A stretch of DNA of 64,000 nucleotides from Anaerolineae bacterium (GTDB lineage: Bacteria; Chloroflexota; Anaerolineae; DUEN01): NCBI GenBank assembly GCA_025060615.1, contig JANXBS010000004.1:108634-172633 (forward strand), written 5' to 3'. Below, piece by piece: positions 26,227 through 35,911 of this stretch (the first letter of the stretch is position 1; each line of letters begins with the position of its first letter). Position numbers and translations under genes: made by a program. The notes under the pieces are model-generated. The model worked only from the letters and a program-made list of their open reading frames with translations, was not told the origin of the DNA and ran no database searches.

Positions 26227-26256
26227 ATTATCCTCAACAAAGCGAGGGCAGAGCAC

Positions 26257-27264
26257 GTGATCAGAGTCGGCATCTTCGGTGCGACGGGCTATACCGGCTA
26301 CGAGCTAGTCCAGATCCTGCTGCGGCATCCGGAGGCGAAGATCGTCTTCACCACTTCGGAGAGCACGGCTGGCGGCAAGCTGAGCGATGTGTATCCCTGT
26401 CCGTGGGATTTTCCGTTGATCAGTGCAGCCGATGCGCCGTTGGCTGATGTAGATCTCGTCTTCCTATGCTTACCCCATGCAGCCTCGATGGAGGCGGTGC
26501 GTCAGGTGCGCCAGGCCGGCGTGCGCGCCATTGACCTCTCCGCCGACTTTCGCATCGCCGACCCGGCCACCTATGAACGCTGGTACGGCACGCCGCACAC
26601 AGCTCCCGACTTGTTGCGTGAGGCCGTGTACGGGCTGGTGGAACTTCATCGAGAGCAAATTCGCGCTGCGAACCTGGTCGCCAACCCGGGGTGCTATCCT
26701 ACCAGCGTCAACTTGGGGCTATATCCATTGGCCAGAGCCGGGGTTTTGGGTCACAAGGTGATCATTGATAGTAAATCGGGGGTGTCCGGCGCGGGACGGG
26801 CGCTCAAGCTCACCTCGCACTTTGTGGAGGTCAACGAGAACCTGTCCCCCTACAGCATTGGGTACACCCACCGCCACATCGCCGAGATGGAGCAGGAGCT
26901 CAACCCGGTGAACGGCCCGTACCAGATTATCTTCTCGCCTCATCTGTTGCCGGTGAATCGTGGCATCCTCTCCACCATGTACGTCGAAGTGCCACCCGAT
27001 CTGACAGGCCAGCAGTTGCACGAGATCTACCAGGAGACATACGCCGGCGAGCCGTTCATCCACCTGCTGCCGCTAGGTCAAGTAGCTACACTCCGCCATA
27101 CCGTCGGCAGCAACCGTTGTGCGATCGGGCTGACGCCTGTGAATGGCACAGGTACCCTGATCGTCACAGCCAGTATTGATAATCTGCTCAAGGGCGCGTC
27201 CGGCCAAGCGATCCAGAACATGAACGTGATGTTCGGCCTGCCGGAGACGATGGGGTTGATCTAA
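26257..27264 (+). CDS. argC: N-acetyl-gamma-glutamyl-phosphate reductase
   Basis: A 335-residue NADPH-dependent enzyme of the acetylated arginine pathway (third step). It shows the nucleotide-binding GIFGATGYTGYELVQIL, the catalytic cysteine in VANPGCYPTSVNLGL and HRHIAEMEQEL near the substrate site. The start is GTG 26257 after GAGGG. It is the first structural gene of the run argC-argB-argD-acetyltransferase-carA and follows the attenuator. Confidence 0.95.
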   Translation: MIRVGIFGATGYTGYELVQILLRHPEAKIVFTTSESTAGGKLSDVYPCPWDFPLISAADAPLADVDLVFLCLPHAASMEAVRQVRQAGVRAIDLSADFRIADPATYERWYGTPHTAPDLLREAVYGLVELHREQIRAANLVANPGCYPTSVNLGLYPLARAGVLGHKVIIDSKSGVSGAGRALKLTSHFVEVNENLSPYSIGYTHRHIAEMEQELNPVNGPYQIIFSPHLLPVNRGILSTMYVEVPPDLTGQQLHEIYQETYAGEPFIHLLPLGQVATLRHTVGSNRCAIGLTPVNGTGTLIVTASIDNLLKGASGQAIQNMNVMFGLPETMGLI

Positions 27265-27281
27265 CGCGTAGGAGGCAAAGG

Positions 27282-28058
27282 ATGGCGAAGGCTACCAGCA
27301 TCATCATCCTCAAGTTCGGTGGGAACGAGATCGACCAGCCAGGCTTTCTAGCGGCGATGGCCGAGGCGGTGATTCAACTGCGCGAGCGAGCCACCCCGGT
27401 CATCGTCCACGGCGGCGGCAAGGAAATCGCCGAGCTGCAGCAGCGGCTGGGGCTGCGGCCACAGTTCATCGACGGGCTGCGGGTGACCGATGAGGACTCG
27501 CTGGCGGTAGCGGAGATGGTGCTTTCCGGTCGCGTCAACAAGCGCGTGGTCGCCACGCTGATCCAGGCCGGCGTGCCTGCGGTAGGGCTGAGCGGCGTGG
27601 ACGGCGGGCTCCTGCGCGTTGAGCGCTTATCGCACCCGGCCGGCGACCTAGGCTGGGTAGGCGAAGTTGTGGAGGTCAACCCCATTCCGCTTCGGGCGCT
27701 GTTACACGCGGACATCGTCCCCGTGATCTCGCCTATTTCCCTAGGGCGCGACGGCCACACGTACAACGTGAACGCCGACCACGCGGCGATGGCCCTCGCA
27801 CGCGCGCTCCACGCCGATCGCCTGGCTTTCATCTCCAACGTGCCAGGAGTATTGGTGGCAGGCCAGTGCGTGCGCGCCCTGACAGCGGCCCAGGCTGAGG
27901 AGTGGATCGCTGAGAAGATCATCACCGGTGGCATGATCCCCAAGGTCCGGGCCGCGTTGGAAGCAATCCATAGCGGCGTGTCCCAGGCGTTGATCACCGA
28001 CCTGCGCGGCCTCATCTCCGACTCGGGCACGGCTTTCGTCGCCGATGCGCTGATTTGA
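27282..28058 (+). CDS. argB: Acetylglutamate kinase
   Basis: A 258-residue amino-acid kinase fold enzyme (second step of arginine synthesis). Motifs are IIILKFGGNEI, PVIVHGGGKEI (phosphate loop), GRVNKRVVATLI, NVNADHAAMALARAL and ITGGMIPKVRAAL. AGGAGG precedes the ATG, 17 bases after argC. Whether it is the arginine-inhibited hexameric form cannot be read with certainty; the N-terminal extra helix of that form is not obvious. Confidence 0.95.
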   Translation: MAKATSIIILKFGGNEIDQPGFLAAMAEAVIQLRERATPVIVHGGGKEIAELQQRLGLRPQFIDGLRVTDEDSLAVAEMVLSGRVNKRVVATLIQAGVPAVGLSGVDGGLLRVERLSHPAGDLGWVGEVVEVNPIPLRALLHADIVPVISPISLGRDGHTYNVNADHAAMALARALHADRLAFISNVPGVLVAGQCVRALTAAQAEEWIAEKIITGGMIPKVRAALEAIHSGVSQALITDLRGLISDSGTAFVADALI

Positions 28059-28073
28059 GCAGGAGCCAACCGC

Positions 28074-29267
28074 ATGGACACACAGGAAGTGATTGCCCTA
28101 GAAGGGCGGTATGTGCTCCAAACCTATCTGCGCTCGCCGTTCGTGCTCGAGCGCGGCGTCGGCTGCACACTTTATGACAGCCAAGGGCGCGCTTACCTCG
28201 ATCTGGCAGCTGGCATCGCCGTCAACGCCTTGGGCTATGGCGATCCAGAGCTGTTGCAGGCCATTCAGGCGCAAGCCGCGCGCCTGATCCACGTCAGCAA
28301 CCTGTATCACACCGAGCCGCATGTCCGCCTGGCCCAGATGCTGTGCGAGCGCTCATTCGCTGATCGGGTGTTCTTCTGCAACTCCGGCGCCGAAGCCAAC
28401 GAGGGCGCGATCAAGTTCGCCCGCAAGTGGGCGAAGGCCCGTTTCGCCGATCAGGCCGATCGCAAAGTGGAAATCGTCGCCTTCGAAGGGGCCTTTCACG
28501 GCCGCACTATAGGCACGTTGGCGCTCACGCCGCGAGAGAGATACCAAGCCCCGTTTCGACCGTTGATGCCAGGCGCGCGCATCGCTCGTTTCAACGACCT
28601 TGAATCGGCCGCCGCGGCCATCACCGACGATACCTGCGCCGTGATCGTGGAGCCAGTGCAAGGTGAAGGGGGCATCCATCCGGCCAATGCCGCGTTTTTG
28701 CAGGGGCTGCGCACACTGTGCGATCAGCACCATGCGCTGTTGATCTTCGACGAGGTACAGTGTGGGTTGGGGCGAACGGGCACGCTATGGGCGCATGAGC
28801 TCTATGGGGTCAAGCCCGACATCATGACGCTGGCCAAGCCGCTAGGTGGCGGCCTCCCCATTGGCGCGATCCTGATGACGGAAGATGTGGCCAGCGTCAT
28901 TCAGCCCGGCGATCACGGCTCGACCTTCGGCGCTAACCCAGTGGCCTGCGCTGCGGCCCAGGTGATCGTCCGCCGCGTCAGCGATCCTGCCTTTCTGGCC
29001 GAAGTGCGTGCCAAGGGGGCATATTTGATGGAACGGCTGCAGGAGATCCACAGCCCTCACATCTGCGAGATCCGCGGCCGCGGGTTGATGATCGGCGTGG
29101 AGATGGACATCCCAGTGGCGCCCATCATCCAGAGCGGCTATGAACGCGGCCTGATCATGATCAACGCTGGTGAGAGGGTCCTGCGCTTGGTACCGCCGCT
29201 GATCATCGAACGGGCCGACCTGGATCGAGCGGTAGATCACCTCTCGGCGATTTTGGAATCCTTGTAA
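28074..29267 (+). CDS. argD: Acetylornithine aminotransferase
   Basis: A 397-residue PLP-dependent class III aminotransferase. Visible are the phosphate-binding CNSGAEANEGAIKFARKW, the Asp of LLIFDEVQCGLGRTG and the catalytic Lys in IMTLAKPLGGGLPIGAIL. It converts N-acetylglutamate semialdehyde to N-acetylornithine and may also serve in lysine synthesis. GGAG precedes the ATG at 28074, 15 bases after argB. Confidence 0.94.
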   Translation: MDTQEVIALEGRYVLQTYLRSPFVLERGVGCTLYDSQGRAYLDLAAGIAVNALGYGDPELLQAIQAQAARLIHVSNLYHTEPHVRLAQMLCERSFADRVFFCNSGAEANEGAIKFARKWAKARFADQADRKVEIVAFEGAFHGRTIGTLALTPRERYQAPFRPLMPGARIARFNDLESAAAAITDDTCAVIVEPVQGEGGIHPANAAFLQGLRTLCDQHHALLIFDEVQCGLGRTGTLWAHELYGVKPDIMTLAKPLGGGLPIGAILMTEDVASVIQPGDHGSTFGANPVACAAAQVIVRRVSDPAFLAEVRAKGAYLMERLQEIHSPHICEIRGRGLMIGVEMDIPVAPIIQSGYERGLIMINAGERVLRLVPPLIIERADLDRAVDHLSAILESL

Positions 29268-29348
29268 GCGATGGCGCGTGGTCGAGTTTCACGCCGGAAC
29301 GTTTCAGACGCTACCGTTTCTAACGCAGGAAGATGGCGAGGGGAAACG

Positions 29349-29945
29349 ATGGGCGATGACAACGGCACAGATATAGTCAGCGACAACGTGATCATACGGC
29401 CGGCTCGGGCTGAGGATGTGCCGGCGATGGCCAAGCTGATCAATGGCTACGCAGCCCAGGACTTGATGCTGCCTCGCTCGGAAGAACAGCTCCTGCGCCA
29501 TCTGCCCGATTTCGTGGTAGCCGAGGCGGCAGGGCGCATTATCGGCTGTGCCGGGCTGGCTCGTCTCAGCCCAGAGTTGGCTGAGATCCGCTCGCTAGCG
29601 GTGGCCCCCGAGATGCAGGGGCGAGGGGTGGGGCGCGCGCTGGTGGGCTTCCTACTCCAGGCTGCGCGCGAAGTGGGCATCGTCCAAGTGTGTGCGCTGA
29701 CGCTGCGACCGCACTTTTTCGAAGCCCTCGGCTTTCAGGTGGTGGACCGCTGGGATATCAGCCCGAAGATTTGGCAGGAATGCATTTACTGTCCGAAATT
29801 TCACCGTTGTGACGAGATCGCCGTCCTGTTGAACCTGGAGGAGATGATGCCGGGAGAATTGCCATCATCGCATTGGGACCGTTTCCTGCAAAGCTCAGTG
29901 CCAACGGCCTGGCGGCGCAATTTCGCAACAGTGGTGAGGAAGTGA
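29349..29945 (+). CDS. GNAT N-acetyltransferase, short ArgA-like (N-acetylglutamate synthase)
   Basis: A 198-residue GNAT protein. The acetyl-CoA loop is [20 protein letters not shown]. The C-terminal [38 protein letters not shown], with three Cys, is the pattern of the stand-alone ArgA type known from actinobacteria. It would make N-acetylglutamate, the entry compound of the pathway. The frame is open from 29271, but ATG 29349 with GAGGGG upstream gives the normal N-terminus. It is placed between argD and carA, and no argJ or argE is in the run. Confidence 0.75.
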   Translation: MGDDNGTDIVSDNVIIRPARAEDVPAMAKLINGYAAQDLMLPRSEEQLLRHLPDFVVAEAAGRIIGCAGLARLSPELAEIRSLAVAPEMQGRGVGRALVGFLLQAAREVGIVQVCALTLRPHFFEALGFQVVDRWDISPKIWQECIYCPKFHRCDEIAVLLNLEEMMPGELPSSHWDRFLQSSVPTAWRRNFATVVRK

Positions 29946-29950
29946 ACCCT

Positions 29951-31093
29951 ATGAGCGGACTGCTTGCTTTGGAAGACGGGACAGTGTTCGAAGGTGAAGG
30001 GTTCGGCGCTAGGGCGACGGTAGTCGGCGAAGTCGTGTTCAATACTTCGATGACCGGCTATCAGGAGATCCTGACCGATCCCTCCTATTATGGCCAGATG
30101 GTGGTGATGACCGTTTCCCATGTCGGCAACGTGGGCGTGAACTCGGAGGATGTGGAAAGCCTGCGGCCACAGGTACAGGCTTTCATTGTGCGCGAGGTTA
30201 GCCCGGTGGTCTCTAATTGGCGCGCCAGGGAGTCACTGCCGACCTATCTGGCGCGCTACGGCATCCCCGGCCTAAGTGAGGTGGATACGCGCGCCCTTAC
30301 CCGACATATCCGGGAGCGCGGCGCGATGAAAGCCGCCCTTAGCACCGATGGCGCGTCTCCAGATGAGCTGATCGAGATGGCCAGGGCCTGGGAGGGGTTG
30401 GAGGGGCGCGATGTAGTGCGCGCGGTCACCTGTGCCGAGCCATATCACTGGATCGAGGGAGGGATTCGGCAGTTTCAGCCCCATCGCTTTCGCCCGGCCG
30501 AATCGCATCCGTTCCATGTGGTCGCCTATGACTTCGGCGTCAAGCACAACATCCTGCGCCGACTGGTAGACCACGGCTGCCGAGTGACCGTGGTGCCCGC
30601 CGATACGCCCGCCGAGGATGTGCTGGCGCTGTCCCCCGATGGCATCTTCCTATCCAACGGACCGGGAGATCCCGCCGGCATACCTTACGCAGTGGCGGCC
30701 GTGGCGAAACTGCTGCAAACCGGCCTGCCTATGTTTGGCATCTGCTTGGGGCACCAGCTTCTAGGCCTGGCGTTAGGCGGGCGCACCTATAAGCTCAAGT
30801 TCGGCCACCACGGCGGTAACCAGCCTGTGCGGGATGAGGCCACGGGCATCGTCCAGATCACTGCACAGAACCACAACTACGCTGTGGACCCTGATAGCCT
30901 GGACCCTAGCCAGGTGGAGATCACCCACTGGAACTTGAACGATGGGACGGTCGAGGGAATGCGCTTGAAAGACCGCCCCGTCTTTTCTGTCCAATATCAT
31001 CCGGAGGCGAGCCCAGGGCCCCACGATGCGGATTACCTGTTCGGTCGCTTTGTGGAGCTGATGCGCAGGCAGCGAAGTAAAAAAGAGGGATAG
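29951..31093 (+). CDS. carA: Carbamoyl-phosphate synthase small subunit
   Basis: A 380-residue glutamine amidotransferase subunit. The N-terminal CPSase_sm domain starts [19 protein letters not shown] and the C-terminal class I amidotransferase domain carries [14 protein letters not shown], the nucleophile in [17 protein letters not shown] and the His-Glu pair in [23 protein letters not shown] 29951 follows GAGGAAG, 5 bases after the acetyltransferase stop; the longer frame from 29873 overlaps that gene. It supplies ammonia to CarB for carbamoyl phosphate. Confidence 0.95.
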   Translation: MSGLLALEDGTVFEGEGFGARATVVGEVVFNTSMTGYQEILTDPSYYGQMVVMTVSHVGNVGVNSEDVESLRPQVQAFIVREVSPVVSNWRARESLPTYLARYGIPGLSEVDTRALTRHIRERGAMKAALSTDGASPDELIEMARAWEGLEGRDVVRAVTCAEPYHWIEGGIRQFQPHRFRPAESHPFHVVAYDFGVKHNILRRLVDHGCRVTVVPADTPAEDVLALSPDGIFLSNGPGDPAGIPYAVAAVAKLLQTGLPMFGICLGHQLLGLALGGRTYKLKFGHHGGNQPVRDEATGIVQITAQNHNYAVDPDSLDPSQVEITHWNLNDGTVEGMRLKDRPVFSVQYHPEASPGPHDADYLFGRFVELMRRQRSKKEG

Positions 31094-31099
31094 GACGAC

Positions 31100-31119
31100 A
31101 AGGCAACGAGGGCCTTTTT
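31100..31119 (+). terminator. Weak hairpin with T-run after carA
   Basis: AAGGC pairs with GCCTT across a 7-nt loop, followed by T residues. The 5-bp stem makes termination uncertain; it may only reduce read-through into hom. Confidence 0.3.
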
Positions 31120-31161
31120 ACCCATCACCCTGTCGCCTTATCTCTTGAGCAGGGAGTCGAG

Positions 31162-32247
31162 ATGGCTCAAGTGATACGCGTTGCTCTGGTGGGTCTAGGA
31201 AACGTCGGGCGAGCGTTCCTGGAACTAATGAGAACCAAGCGATGGGTTTTGCGCGAGCGTTACGGCTTGGAGTTGGTGCTGACCGGCGCAGCTGATTCCA
31301 CCGGCGCAGCGTTGGGTGCCGGGCAAATCGACCCTGCCAACTTATTGCGGCATAAACAGGCGGGACACGGCGCTGGGCAATATCCCCGGCTGGGACACCG
31401 CGGCATGCCGGCAACGGAGATGGTGCGCCAGGTTGAGGCAGATGTGTTGCTGGAAGCCTCGCCGGTCAACGTTCGCACCGGCCAGCCGGGACTAGACTGC
31501 GTGCGCATCGCCCTGCAACGCGGGATGTCGGTGATCCTGGCCAACAAAGGGCCGCTAGTAGTGGCGTATCGGGAATTGATGGATCTAGCAGTCCCACTCC
31601 AGTCCTCCTCCGTTTCAACTGGAAACGAAGGAGGATGGCCGAAGGCCGAGTGGAGGCCTCAACGCCTCCGTTTCTCCGCCACGGTGTGTGGCGCGCTGCC
31701 GGTGCTCAACATGGGACAGCGTGACCTGGTCGCCTGCGAGATCCAGCGGATTGAAGGAATTCTTAACTCGACCACCAACTACATCCTCACCGCAATGGAG
31801 GCTGGCGACAGCTTCGACCAGGCGCTACGGCAGGCGCAAGCTGAGGGGGTGGCCGAGAGCGATCCCTCGCTGGACATCCAGGGTTGGGACACAGCCAACA
31901 AGCTGGTGATTATCGCCAATGCCGTGCTGGGGGTACCGATCACGCTGAAAGACGTGGACATGCTGGGCATTCAGTATATCACCCCGGACGACCTGGCCGC
32001 TGCGCGGGCGCGCGGGCAGACGGTGAAGCTAGTGGCCGTAGCGCAAAGGCAAGATGGCAGTTATCGCTTCTCCGTTCACCCGGCTGCGCTCCCTTTAAGC
32101 CACCCGCTGGCCTCCATCACCGGTTGGGAAATGGGGATCGTCTGGCATACCGACATCATGGGGACCCAGTTCGCCAAGGTGGACGAGCGCGGCCCGATGC
32201 CTACCGCAGCGGCCATGCTGCGCGACTTGATCAATTTATATCGCTAA
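31162..32247 (+). CDS. hom: Homoserine dehydrogenase with an in-frame palindromic insertion
   Basis: A 361-residue NAD(P)-dependent enzyme of threonine and methionine synthesis, of the short type without an ACT domain. Marks are VALVGLGNVGRAFLEL, VILANKGPLV, ATVCGALPVLN, IEGILNSTTNYIL, AEGVAESDPSLDIQGWDTANKLVI and the catalytic Lys there. Between YRELMDLA and RLRFSAT there are about 25 extra, low-complexity residues (SSSVSTGNEGGWPKAEWRPQ), encoded by a palindromic element at 31600-31677. GGGAG precedes the ATG. Its position between carA and carB is unusual. Confidence 0.9.
   Translation: MAQVIRVALVGLGNVGRAFLELMRTKRWVLRERYGLELVLTGAADSTGAALGAGQIDPANLLRHKQAGHGAGQYPRLGHRGMPATEMVRQVEADVLLEASPVNVRTGQPGLDCVRIALQRGMSVILANKGPLVVAYRELMDLAVPLQSSSVSTGNEGGWPKAEWRPQRLRFSATVCGALPVLNMGQRDLVACEIQRIEGILNSTTNYILTAMEAGDSFDQALRQAQAEGVAESDPSLDIQGWDTANKLVIIANAVLGVPITLKDVDMLGIQYITPDDLAAARARGQTVKLVAVAQRQDGSYRFSVHPAALPLSHPLASITGWEMGIVWHTDIMGTQFAKVDERGPMPTAAAMLRDLINLYR
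31600..31677. repeat. Palindromic element inserted in frame in hom
   Basis: CCTCCTCCGTTTC (31604-31616) pairs with 31622-31634 at 12 of 13 positions around a 5-nt loop. GGCC-GAA-GGCC and GGAGGC-n6-GCCTCC follow, then CCTCCGTTTC again. The element adds about 25 residues without a stop. Confidence 0.75.
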
Positions 32248-32369
32248 AGGTTCAGAGGCAGGCAAGAGCTCCTACATGAGTGCAGCTCAGGAGACAACCT
32301 AGGCCCCAAGGACAGATAAAAGGACAAAGACCTTGTTGTGATGGATTCAGAAAGGGTAGGTGTTCCCAT

Positions 32370-35300
32370 ATGCCGAAACGGACTGACATTCACTCGATTC
32401 TGGTGATTGGCTCTGGACCGATCGTCATCGGCCAGGCGTGCGAGTTCGACTACTCCGGCACGCAGGCGGTCAAAGCGCTTAAGCGTGAGGGCTACCGCGT
32501 GATATTGGTCAATTCCAACCCAGCGACGATCATGACCGATCCAGAGCTGGCCGACGCCACCTATGTAGAGCCGTTGACACCGGAGATCGTCGAGAAGATC
32601 ATCGAGCGAGAGCGCCCCGATGCCCTGTTGCCCACGGTGGGTGGCCAGACGGGACTAAACCTGGGCGTGATGTTGGCCGAAAGTGGTGTGCTCGAACGGT
32701 ACGGCGTGCAATTGATCGGCGCATCCCTGCGGGCAGTGAAGCTGGCCGAGGACCGGCTGCTCTTTAAGGAGGCGATGCTCAACGCTGGATTGGAAGTGCC
32801 GCGCAGCGGCTTGGCACGTTCTCTAGAGGAAGCTTGGGCTATTGCTGCTGAGATCGGAAGTTATCCTTTACTCATTCGACCTTCATTTACGCTAGGGGGC
32901 ACGGGTGGCGGCATCGCCTTCGGCCCTGATGACTTCGCCGAGAAGGTGCTCTTCGGCCTGCGCGAGAGCCCCGTTCACTCGGTGTTGATCGAAGAGTCGG
33001 TGTTAGGCTGGAAGGAATTCGAGTTAGAGGTGATGCGCGATCGCAACGACAATTTCGTGGTCGTCTGCTCCATCGAGAACCTCGACCCAATGGGCGTGCA
33101 TACGGGCGATTCGATCACTGTAGCGCCGGCGCAGACCCTGACCGACAAGGAATATCAGCGCCTGCGCGACCAGGCTCGCGCCGTGATGAGCGCGGTCGGC
33201 GTGGAGACAGGAGGATCAAATGTGCAATTCGCGATCAACCCGGCTGATGGCCGCATCTTGGTGATCGAGATGAACCCGCGCGTCTCCCGCTCTTCGGCGC
33301 TGGCGTCGAAGGCCACCGGTTTCCCCATCGCCAAGATCGCTGCGCTGCTGGCCGTGGGCTACACGCTGGACGAGATCAAGAACGACATCACTCGGGTGAC
33401 GGTAGCCGCTTTCGAACCGAGCATTGACTACGTGGTGGTGAAGATCCCGCGCTGGGCGTTCGAGAAGTTCCCCGGCGTGGATCCTACGCTGGGACCGCAG
33501 ATGAAATCAGTGGGTGAGGTGATGGCTATCGGTCGCACATTCAAGGAGGCTTTGCAAAAGGGCCTCCGTTCGCTGGAGATCGGACGCAGGGGATTCGGTG
33601 GCCTGTCCCCTCACCCTCAACCCTCAACTTCCTCTCTCCTTCAAGCTTGGGAGGGGGGTGAGGAAAGAGCGATTGAACGCCTGCGCTACCTGCTCTCCGT
33701 CCCCACCCGCGATCGTCTCTTCGCCGTGCACGACGCGCTGGCTGCCGGCTGGCCCCATGAGGAGATCTGCCGGCTCACCGGCTTCGACCCGTGGTTTGTG
33801 GCGCAGATGGCACAGCTGGTGGAGTTCGAGCGCGAGCTGTCCCGCTATACGCTGGAAAGCATTCCGGCCCCTGTGCTGCGCAAGGCCAAGCGTTGGGGCT
33901 TCAGCGACGAACAAATCGGCGAGCTGTTACGATGGGAAGCCGATCCGCCGAGCTTGCATCAGCGGGGGTTGTTAGTGCGTGAAAAGCGTAAGGAGTTGGG
34001 AATTAAGCCCACTTACCTGCGCGTGGACACCTGCGCCGCCGAATTCGAGGCCTTCACGCCATACCTCTACAGCACTTACGAAACCCAGGATGAAGCTGCG
34101 CCGACCGACCGTCCTAAGGTCATGATCTTGGGCGGCGGCCCCAACCGCATCGGTCAAGGGATTGAGTTCGACTACTGCTGCGTGCACGCCTGTTGGGCAC
34201 TACGCGATCTGGGCTACGAGACCATCATGGTCAACTGCAACCCGGAGACGGTTAGCACCGACTACGATACGTCCGATCGTCTTTACTTCGAGCCGCTGAC
34301 CTTCGAGGATGTGCTCAACATCGTCGAGATGGAACGCCCGGTGGGGGTCATCGTCCAGTTCGGGGGGCAAACGCCACTGAACTTGGTCAATCGCTTGCAT
34401 AAGGCCGGAGTCCCCATCTGGGGCACCAGCCCCGATGCGATTGATCTGGCAGAGGACCGCGGTCGCTTCGGCGCGCTGTTGGCCGAATTGGACATCCCAC
34501 AGCCGGCCAACGGCACGGCCACCAGTCTGGCCGAGGCCAAACGCGTCGCTCGCCAGATCGGCTATCCTGTGCTGGTGAGGCCTTCGTATGTACTGGGAGG
34601 ACGGGCTATGGCGATCTGCTACGACGAGGTAGCGCTGGAGCGATACGTGACCGAGGCCGTGGCTGTATCCGAAGGGCATCCGATCCTGATTGACCAGTAT
34701 GTAGAAGATGCCTATGAGGTGGATGTGGATGCCGTGTGCGACGGCGAGCGGGTGGTCATCGGCGGCATCATGCAACACATTGAAGAAGCCGGTGTGCATT
34801 CGGGTGACTCGGCCTGCGTGTTGCCTCCGTATAAGATCAGCTATTTCCATCTCAACACGATTCGCGAGTACACCGAGCGGCTAGGGTTGGCACTTAAGGT
34901 GCGCGGGCTGATGAACGTCCAATTCGCCATCAAGGACGATATCGTCTACGTGCTAGAGATGAACCCGCGCGCCTCTCGCACGGTTCCCTTCGTCTCCAAG
35001 GCGACCGGGGTGCCGCTGGCGCGCCTCGCGGCCCAGGTGATGGCTGGGAAGACATTGGCGGAGCTGGGCTTCACGGAGGAACCAAGGGTTGACGGCTTCT
35101 TCGTGAAGGAGGCTGTGCTGCCTTTCAAGAAGTTGCCGGGATCCGACGCGCTGTTGGGGCCGGAGATGCGTTCCACCGGCGAGGTGATGGGGCATGCCTC
35201 TCACTTCGGACATGCCTTCGCCAAAGCGGAGATGGGCGCCGGCGACTCGCTGCCGCTTCAAGGGACGGTGCTGATCTCCGTCAACGATTACGACAAGGGG

Positions 35301-35681
35301 AGCGCGCTCAAGATCGCTCGTGACTTGCACCGCCTAGGATTCCGCATTCTGGCGACTAGGGGCACCGCGGCCTTTCTAGCAGGCGCTGGGTTGCCAGTAA
35401 AAGCCGTCAACAAAGTCAGCGAAGGTTCGCCCCATGTCGTGGACTTGATCAAGCGAGGCGAGATCCACCTCATCATCAACACGCCCTTAGGCCGTGATGC
35501 CTACGATGACGGGGTTCAGATCCGCCAAGCGGCTGTGCGCCACAGCATCCCCCTGCTGACGACCCTTTCGGCCGCCGCTGCAGCCGTGCAAGGGATCCGC
35601 GCCCTGCGGGAGCGCGAGCTGCGTGTCCGTAGCTTGCAAGAACATCATCGGCTTCAGAGCGTTCCATTGCGCTCTAGCTAG
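32370..35681 (+). CDS. carB: Carbamoyl-phosphate synthase large subunit
   Basis: A 1103-residue enzyme with the full CarB order: ATP-grasp 1 ([25 protein letters not shown]), oligomerisation domain, ATP-grasp 2 ([24 protein letters not shown]) and the C-terminal MGS-like allosteric domain ([25 protein letters not shown]). Residues about 412-433 ([20 protein letters not shown]) are an extra low-complexity segment encoded by a hairpin-forming repeat at the junction of the first synthetase domain and the oligomerisation domain. The start is ATG 32370. Translation of the frame upstream to 32280 is not CarB-like. Serves arginine and pyrimidine synthesis. Confidence 0.95.
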   Translation: MPKRTDIHSILVIGSGPIVIGQACEFDYSGTQAVKALKREGYRVILVNSNPATIMTDPELADATYVEPLTPEIVEKIIERERPDALLPTVGGQTGLNLGVMLAESGVLERYGVQLIGASLRAVKLAEDRLLFKEAMLNAGLEVPRSGLARSLEEAWAIAAEIGSYPLLIRPSFTLGGTGGGIAFGPDDFAEKVLFGLRESPVHSVLIEESVLGWKEFELEVMRDRNDNFVVVCSIENLDPMGVHTGDSITVAPAQTLTDKEYQRLRDQARAVMSAVGVETGGSNVQFAINPADGRILVIEMNPRVSRSSALASKATGFPIAKIAALLAVGYTLDEIKNDITRVTVAAFEPSIDYVVVKIPRWAFEKFPGVDPTLGPQMKSVGEVMAIGRTFKEALQKGLRSLEIGRRGFGGLSPHPQPSTSSLLQAWEGGEERAIERLRYLLSVPTRDRLFAVHDALAAGWPHEEICRLTGFDPWFVAQMAQLVEFERELSRYTLESIPAPVLRKAKRWGFSDEQIGELLRWEADPPSLHQRGLLVREKRKELGIKPTYLRVDTCAAEFEAFTPYLYSTYETQDEAAPTDRPKVMILGGGPNRIGQGIEFDYCCVHACWALRDLGYETIMVNCNPETVSTDYDTSDRLYFEPLTFEDVLNIVEMERPVGVIVQFGGQTPLNLVNRLHKAGVPIWGTSPDAIDLAEDRGRFGALLAELDIPQPANGTATSLAEAKRVARQIGYPVLVRPSYVLGGRAMAICYDEVALERYVTEAVAVSEGHPILIDQYVEDAYEVDVDAVCDGERVVIGGIMQHIEEAGVHSGDSACVLPPYKISYFHLNTIREYTERLGLALKVRGLMNVQFAIKDDIVYVLEMNPRASRTVPFVSKATGVPLARLAAQVMAGKTLAELGFTEEPRVDGFFVKEAVLPFKKLPGSDALLGPEMRSTGEVMGHASHFGHAFAKAEMGAGDSLPLQGTVLISVNDYDKGSALKIARDLHRLGFRILATRGTAAFLAGAGLPVKAVNKVSEGSPHVVDLIKRGEIHLIINTPLGRDAYDDGVQIRQAAVRHSIPLLTTLSAAAAAVQGIRALRERELRVRSLQEHHRLQSVPLRSS
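33604..33668. repeat. Hairpin repeat inserted in frame in carB
   Basis: CCTCACCC (33609-33616) pairs with GGGTGAGG (33656-33663), and an inner CTCTCC/GGGAGG stem lies between them. It resembles the CCCTCACCC...GGGTGAGG type of intergenic repeat common in many bacterial genomes, here read through as coding sequence. Confidence 0.7.
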
Positions 35682-35722
35682 ATTATGACAAGCAAGGCCA
35701 AGAAGAGACCTGTCTCCACCCT

Positions 35723-35762
35723 TGCTCCTATTGCATCCATTAGAGTAAAATTTCACAATCTG
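35723..35762 (+). promoter_or_regulatory. Putative cydAB promoter with TTTCACAATCT motif
   Basis: TTGCTC (35723-35728) and TAAAAT (35747-35752) with an 18-bp spacer. TTTCACAATCT at 35752-35762 overlaps the end of the -10 and contains TTTCACAA, the half-site of the redox repressor Rex; the other half (GAGTAAAA) is degenerate. The 230-bp region is much richer in A+T than its surroundings. Confidence 0.4.
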
Positions 35763-35911
35763 AGAACAAAAACTGACCAATGTCATAGACAAGACACCTA
35801 TTTACCGTAATCTTTTGAGCAGATTCTACAAAACATGCGGGTTCACCGTGAAAATCCTCTTGCCTCGTCGAGGTCCCTAATCCCCAAAAGGCTTGAAGGA
35901 AAGGAGTAGCT

